DNA of 17,344 nucleotides from Gammaproteobacteria bacterium (lineage in GTDB: Bacteria; Pseudomonadota; Gammaproteobacteria; Granulosicoccales; Granulosicoccaceae): contig JAHQVR010000265.1 in NCBI GenBank assembly GCA_019634245.1, forward strand, positions 1 through 17,344. Reading direction: 5' to 3'. Under the pieces are notes generated by a model. The model worked only from the letters and a program-made list of their open reading frames with translations, made no database searches and was not told the origin of the DNA. The translations under genes and the position numbers were made by a program. This document shows, piece by piece, positions 14,835-17,344 of this stretch; position 1 is the first letter of the stretch; the number at the start of each line of letters is the position of its first letter.

Positions 14835-15443
14835 CTAACCAGGAAATGGTAAGCCTCGCATAGGTGGGCAATTTGGCATGGCTTCCACTCGTTTGAACCA
14901 GGCGCGTATCGCAGGATACGCATCCAGCGATAGTTCGCCTTCGTGGATCAGAGCGGTATAGGGATAACAGGCAAGATCTGCAATGGTGAATCTATCGAGT
15001 GCCAACCAGTCGTGATCCTTGAGTCTGTGCTCCATCACGTCGAGCGCATCTTTTGCGATTTTTCTTGGTCCCTCTAGATCCATATCCCTTTTGAAAATAA
15101 TGATCGCACGAGAAATCGCCAGTCCGTTGAACACTTCGTTGACAGAGAAAGAGAGCCATTGCTGTATTTCTGCCATTGCCAGCGGATTATCCGGGTACCA
15201 GTCTGCTTTGCCGTACTTTCTGGACAGGTAAATGAGAATCGCCGCACTATCACGCAAAATCACTCCATCATCGTCCAGTACCGGCACCTTGTGCAATGGG
15301 TTGATCTCTACAAAATCTGGGTTTAACTGATCTTTTTTCAGCAGGTTGATGTCCACTCTCTCATACTCGATATTGAGAAACGCCAGCATCATTCTGATCT
15401 TGTGACAGTTTCCGGAATGTTCAAAGTCGTAAAGTTTCATCAT
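14835..15443 (-). CDS. Glutathione S-transferase family protein
   Basis: A 202-residue soluble protein with an N-terminal thioredoxin-like GST domain (about 1-80) and an all-helical C-terminal domain (about 90-195). The likely glutathione-activating residue is in HSGNCHKIR (Ser10 or Cys13). The cis-Pro is in HKVPVLDDDG, and LRDSAAILIYL carries the Ser that binds the gamma-glutamyl group. FTIADLACYPY is the conserved N-capping box of the C-terminal domain. It conjugates glutathione to electrophiles or reduces them; the class is uncertain though the N-terminus resembles bacterial beta-like enzymes. ATG codons at 15443 and 15440 are both possible starts. It is divergent from the MFS gene and precedes trxC. 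Confidence 0.88.
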   Translation of the reverse strand: MMKLYDFEHSGNCHKIRMMLAFLNIEYERVDINLLKKDQLNPDFVEINPLHKVPVLDDDGVILRDSAAILIYLSRKYGKADWYPDNPLAMAEIQQWLSFSVNEVFNGLAISRAIIIFKRDMDLEGPRKIAKDALDVMEHRLKDHDWLALDRFTIADLACYPYTALIHEGELSLDAYPAIRAWFKRVEAMPNCPPMRGLPFPG

Positions 15444-15632
15444 CTGTTAGGCGACAGGTAAGGGGATCCAGATTCTAGTCTACTGAGAATCCGAATGGTA
15501 TCGATCTCTACTCGGTTTCCATTGCTGAATCAGCGGTCAATACAATCTGTCAGCCGGTTTGATCGATTGGACTTGGGTAGTGCAAAGATCTAGCAATGTG
15601 CTTTAACATACGCACCCCTAGACGGTGTTTCC
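15444..15632. promoter_or_regulatory. Divergent intergenic region between GST and MFS genes
   Basis: This 189 bp gap must hold the start signals of both genes. I see no confident -35/-10 pair, no operator-like inverted repeat of note, and no strong ribosome site before either ATG. It is listed only to record that it was read. Confidence 0.3.
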
Positions 15633-16805
15633 ATGTCCCAAGCCCCCCCTAAGATTCTTCCTGTAATTGTGTTTGCGCAATTCGCGGGTACCTCACTCTG
15701 GTTTGCCGGCAACGCCGTGGTCAATGACTTGCAACAGCTCGTTGGTGCAGACAATGATGTGACTGGCGCGATTACCCTCGCGGTGCAACTCGGTTTTATC
15801 TTAGGGACGCTGCTGTTTGCAGTTCTCAGTATTTCAGATCGTTTCTCGCCCTCAAAGGTATTCCTGATTTCCGCGATGTTGGCCGCGGTATTTAACATTG
15901 GGATCTACTGGTTTGCATCGAGTATTGTGTCCGTTTTATTGTTTCGATTCTTAACCGGATTTTTTCTTGCAGGAATCTACCCGGTTGGTATGAAAATCGC
16001 TTCTGACTGGTACCAAAGTCGCTTGGGCGGTGCACTCGGATTCCTTGTTGGTGCGTTGGTATTAGGCACCGCCTTCCCCCATATTCTCAGTGCCTTTCCC
16101 GATAGCCTGTCGTGGCAGAGCATTTTATTCACTACCTCCGCATTGTCTGTTTCGGGTGGTGTCATTTTGTATCTTACGGTGGGGGATGGTCCCCATAGAG
16201 TACCGGCACCTGGCTTTTCGTTTGGGGCAATACCCAAGATCTTCGGTTTTAGGGATTTCCGCTCTGCCGCCTGTGGTTACTTTGGTCACATGTGGGAATT
16301 GTATGCATTCTGGGCATTTGTTCCGGCAATATTGACCACCTATAACCGATTGCACGGAACAAGTATTGACGTTTCGTTCTGGTCATTTGTCACAATTGGA
16401 GTCGGGGCTATAAGCTGCGTTGCTGGTGGCTTTATATCCAAATCAAAGGGCAGCGTCAGTGTCGCATTCTGTATGTTGCTGGTGTCAGGCCTGTTTTGTT
16501 TCGTTTCACCTATACTATTTCATCTTCCACAGTGGTTGTTTCTCTGTGGATTAGTGATTTGGGGGTTTGCTGTGGTTGGAGACAGTCCACAATTCTCTGC
16601 GGTGGTCGCCAAAACTGCTCCCAAGATGTATTTGGGAACTGCTCTTACCATCGTAAACGGCATCGGTTTTGCGCTCACGCTGGTGAGTATCCAACTGCTG
16701 GTTATCTTGTTTGAATCGCTGCCAGCGCAATGGATTTATATCGCGTTGCTTCCGGGGCCACTGTTTGGATTAATCAGTATTGAGCGATTGCGCGGAGAGC
16801 TTTAA
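15633..16805 (+). CDS. MFS transporter
   Basis: A 390-residue major facilitator superfamily permease of the inner membrane with twelve predicted membrane segments in two sets of six. The loop between segments 2 and 3 (SISDRFSPSKVFL) is a degenerate form of the MFS motif A (GxxxDRxGRR). Segment 4 carries the conserved Arg in FRFLTGFFLAG, and the segment 5 region GALGFLVGALVLGTAFP is glycine-rich. The subfamily and substrate are not recognisable to me. It is divergent from GST and convergent with the Nit1-like gene, 19 bp apart. Start at ATG 15633; no clear ribosome site. Confidence 0.87.
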   Translation: MSQAPPKILPVIVFAQFAGTSLWFAGNAVVNDLQQLVGADNDVTGAITLAVQLGFILGTLLFAVLSISDRFSPSKVFLISAMLAAVFNIGIYWFASSIVSVLLFRFLTGFFLAGIYPVGMKIASDWYQSRLGGALGFLVGALVLGTAFPHILSAFPDSLSWQSILFTTSALSVSGGVILYLTVGDGPHRVPAPGFSFGAIPKIFGFRDFRSAACGYFGHMWELYAFWAFVPAILTTYNRLHGTSIDVSFWSFVTIGVGAISCVAGGFISKSKGSVSVAFCMLLVSGLFCFVSPILFHLPQWLFLCGLVIWGFAVVGDSPQFSAVVAKTAPKMYLGTALTIVNGIGFALTLVSIQLLVILFESLPAQWIYIALLPGPLFGLISIERLRGEL

Positions 16806-16824
16806 TGAAGGCTTGAGAAGAGTT

Positions 16825-17344
16825 TTACACCTGTTCAATAGAAAAATCTCTGTCATGGATGAGTGCGGGAATTCTTTGGCGCGCTTCCAACACTTTATCC
16901 AGATCTATTTCGGCTGTGATCACATCCGCCTGATCCTCGGCTCCTTCTGCCAGCACTTCACCCCAGGGATCTATAATCAACGAGTGACCATAGGTTCGGG
17001 CAGTGCCATGGTTGCCATACTGACAGGGGGCAATAACGTAACAGCCTGTTTCAATAGCACGACTTCGTAATAGCACATGCCAATGCGCTTTTCCGGTGGT
17101 ATGAATAAATGCTGCTGGCACAGATAATACGGAAGCCCCATGATGCGCCAATGCTCGATAGAGTGCTGCAAACCTTAAATCATAGCAAATACTTAAACCA
17201 ATCTTAGCAAAAGGCGTTTCAACTATGACTGCCTTTTCACCCGGTTGAAACACGTCAGACTCTCGAAACTCCTCACCATCGCCAAGGCTGACATCAAACA
17301 TATGAATTTTGTCATAACGGCTATGAATACGCCCGTTTTGATCG
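16825..17344 (-). CDS. Nit1-like carbon-nitrogen hydrolase, 5' part beyond the right edge
   Basis: C-terminal part (about 173 residues) of a nitrilase-superfamily amidohydrolase; the frame is open through the window edge, so the start is outside. Two of the three catalytic residues are visible: Lys in SRYDKIHMFD and Cys in GLSICYDLRF. The catalytic Glu should lie in the missing N-terminal part. The RESDVFQPG, AHWHVLLRSRAIETGCYVIAP and YGHSLIIDPWGEVLA segments are closest to the Nit1 branch (deaminated glutathione amidase). This enzyme repairs glutathione whose amino group was lost to transaminases. An internal ATG at 17301 is not the start because conserved catalytic sequence precedes it. Its neighbourhood with GST and TrxC suits a thiol-metabolism role (inference). 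Confidence 0.87.
   Translation of the reverse strand, partial: DQNGRIHSRYDKIHMFDVSLGDGEEFRESDVFQPGEKAVIVETPFAKIGLSICYDLRFAALYRALAHHGASVLSVPAAFIHTTGKAHWHVLLRSRAIETGCYVIAPCQYGNHGTARTYGHSLIIDPWGEVLAEGAEDQADVITAEIDLDKVLEARQRIPALIHDRDFSIEQV

Noticed and set aside
16780..17070. Plus-strand open frame over the MFS 3' end and the Nit1-like gene
   Set aside because: It is antisense to conserved nitrilase motifs and lacks any recognisable feature.

Overview
The window looks like a chromosomal segment of a moderate-GC (near 50% by eye) proteobacterium, most likely a marine or host-associated gammaproteobacterium. This rests on gene content: a TrxC-type thioredoxin with zinc ribbon, a group II truncated haemoglobin, a lipobox-bearing patatin, a DUF3820 protein, and a betaine-type ABC importer beside an FAD/GcvT demethylating dehydrogenase. 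No rRNA, tRNA, insertion sequence, integrase or CRISPR array was seen. The assignment to a lineage is inference.

Layout. (1) 1-84, minus: probable 5' end of an unidentified gene, divergent from what follows. (2) 187-4118, plus: truncated haemoglobin, TauE/SafE-type exporter, an M24 metallopeptidase-fold hydrolase and a DAO-type FAD oxidoreductase; the last two overlap by 4 bp. (3) 4144-6567: GNAT acetyltransferase (minus), then a divergent patatin-like lipoprotein and a small DUF3820 protein (plus). A clear inverted repeat lies in the divergent gap. (4) 6601-13324: a DeoR-family repressor (minus), divergent from a plus-strand set of betaine-type substrate-binding protein, double-length fused permease, FAD/GcvT dehydrogenase of the dimethylglycine/sarcosine dehydrogenase type, and a small cupin. 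(5) 13476-17344: alpha/beta hydrolase with an Asp nucleophile (plus), then thioredoxin 2 and a glutathione S-transferase (minus), an MFS transporter (plus) and a Nit1-like carbon-nitrogen hydrolase (minus) cut by the right edge.

Reading as a whole. The centre of the window (7.4-13.3 kb) is best explained as an uptake-and-demethylation locus for a methylated amine or betaine. The binding protein captures the compound, the fused permease imports it, and the FAD/GcvT enzyme oxidises N-methyl groups, probably passing one-carbon units to tetrahydrofolate. The DeoR protein probably controls the set from a repeat-rich divergent intergenic region. No ATPase for the importer is encoded in the window. 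A strong hairpin of 18 paired bases lies between the binding-protein and permease genes and could set their unequal expression. The M24/FAD-oxidase pair upstream could be a second two-step nitrogen-compound catabolic module. The right part has a thiol/glutathione flavour (TrxC, GST, Nit1-like amidase). Substrates cannot be fixed from sequence alone.
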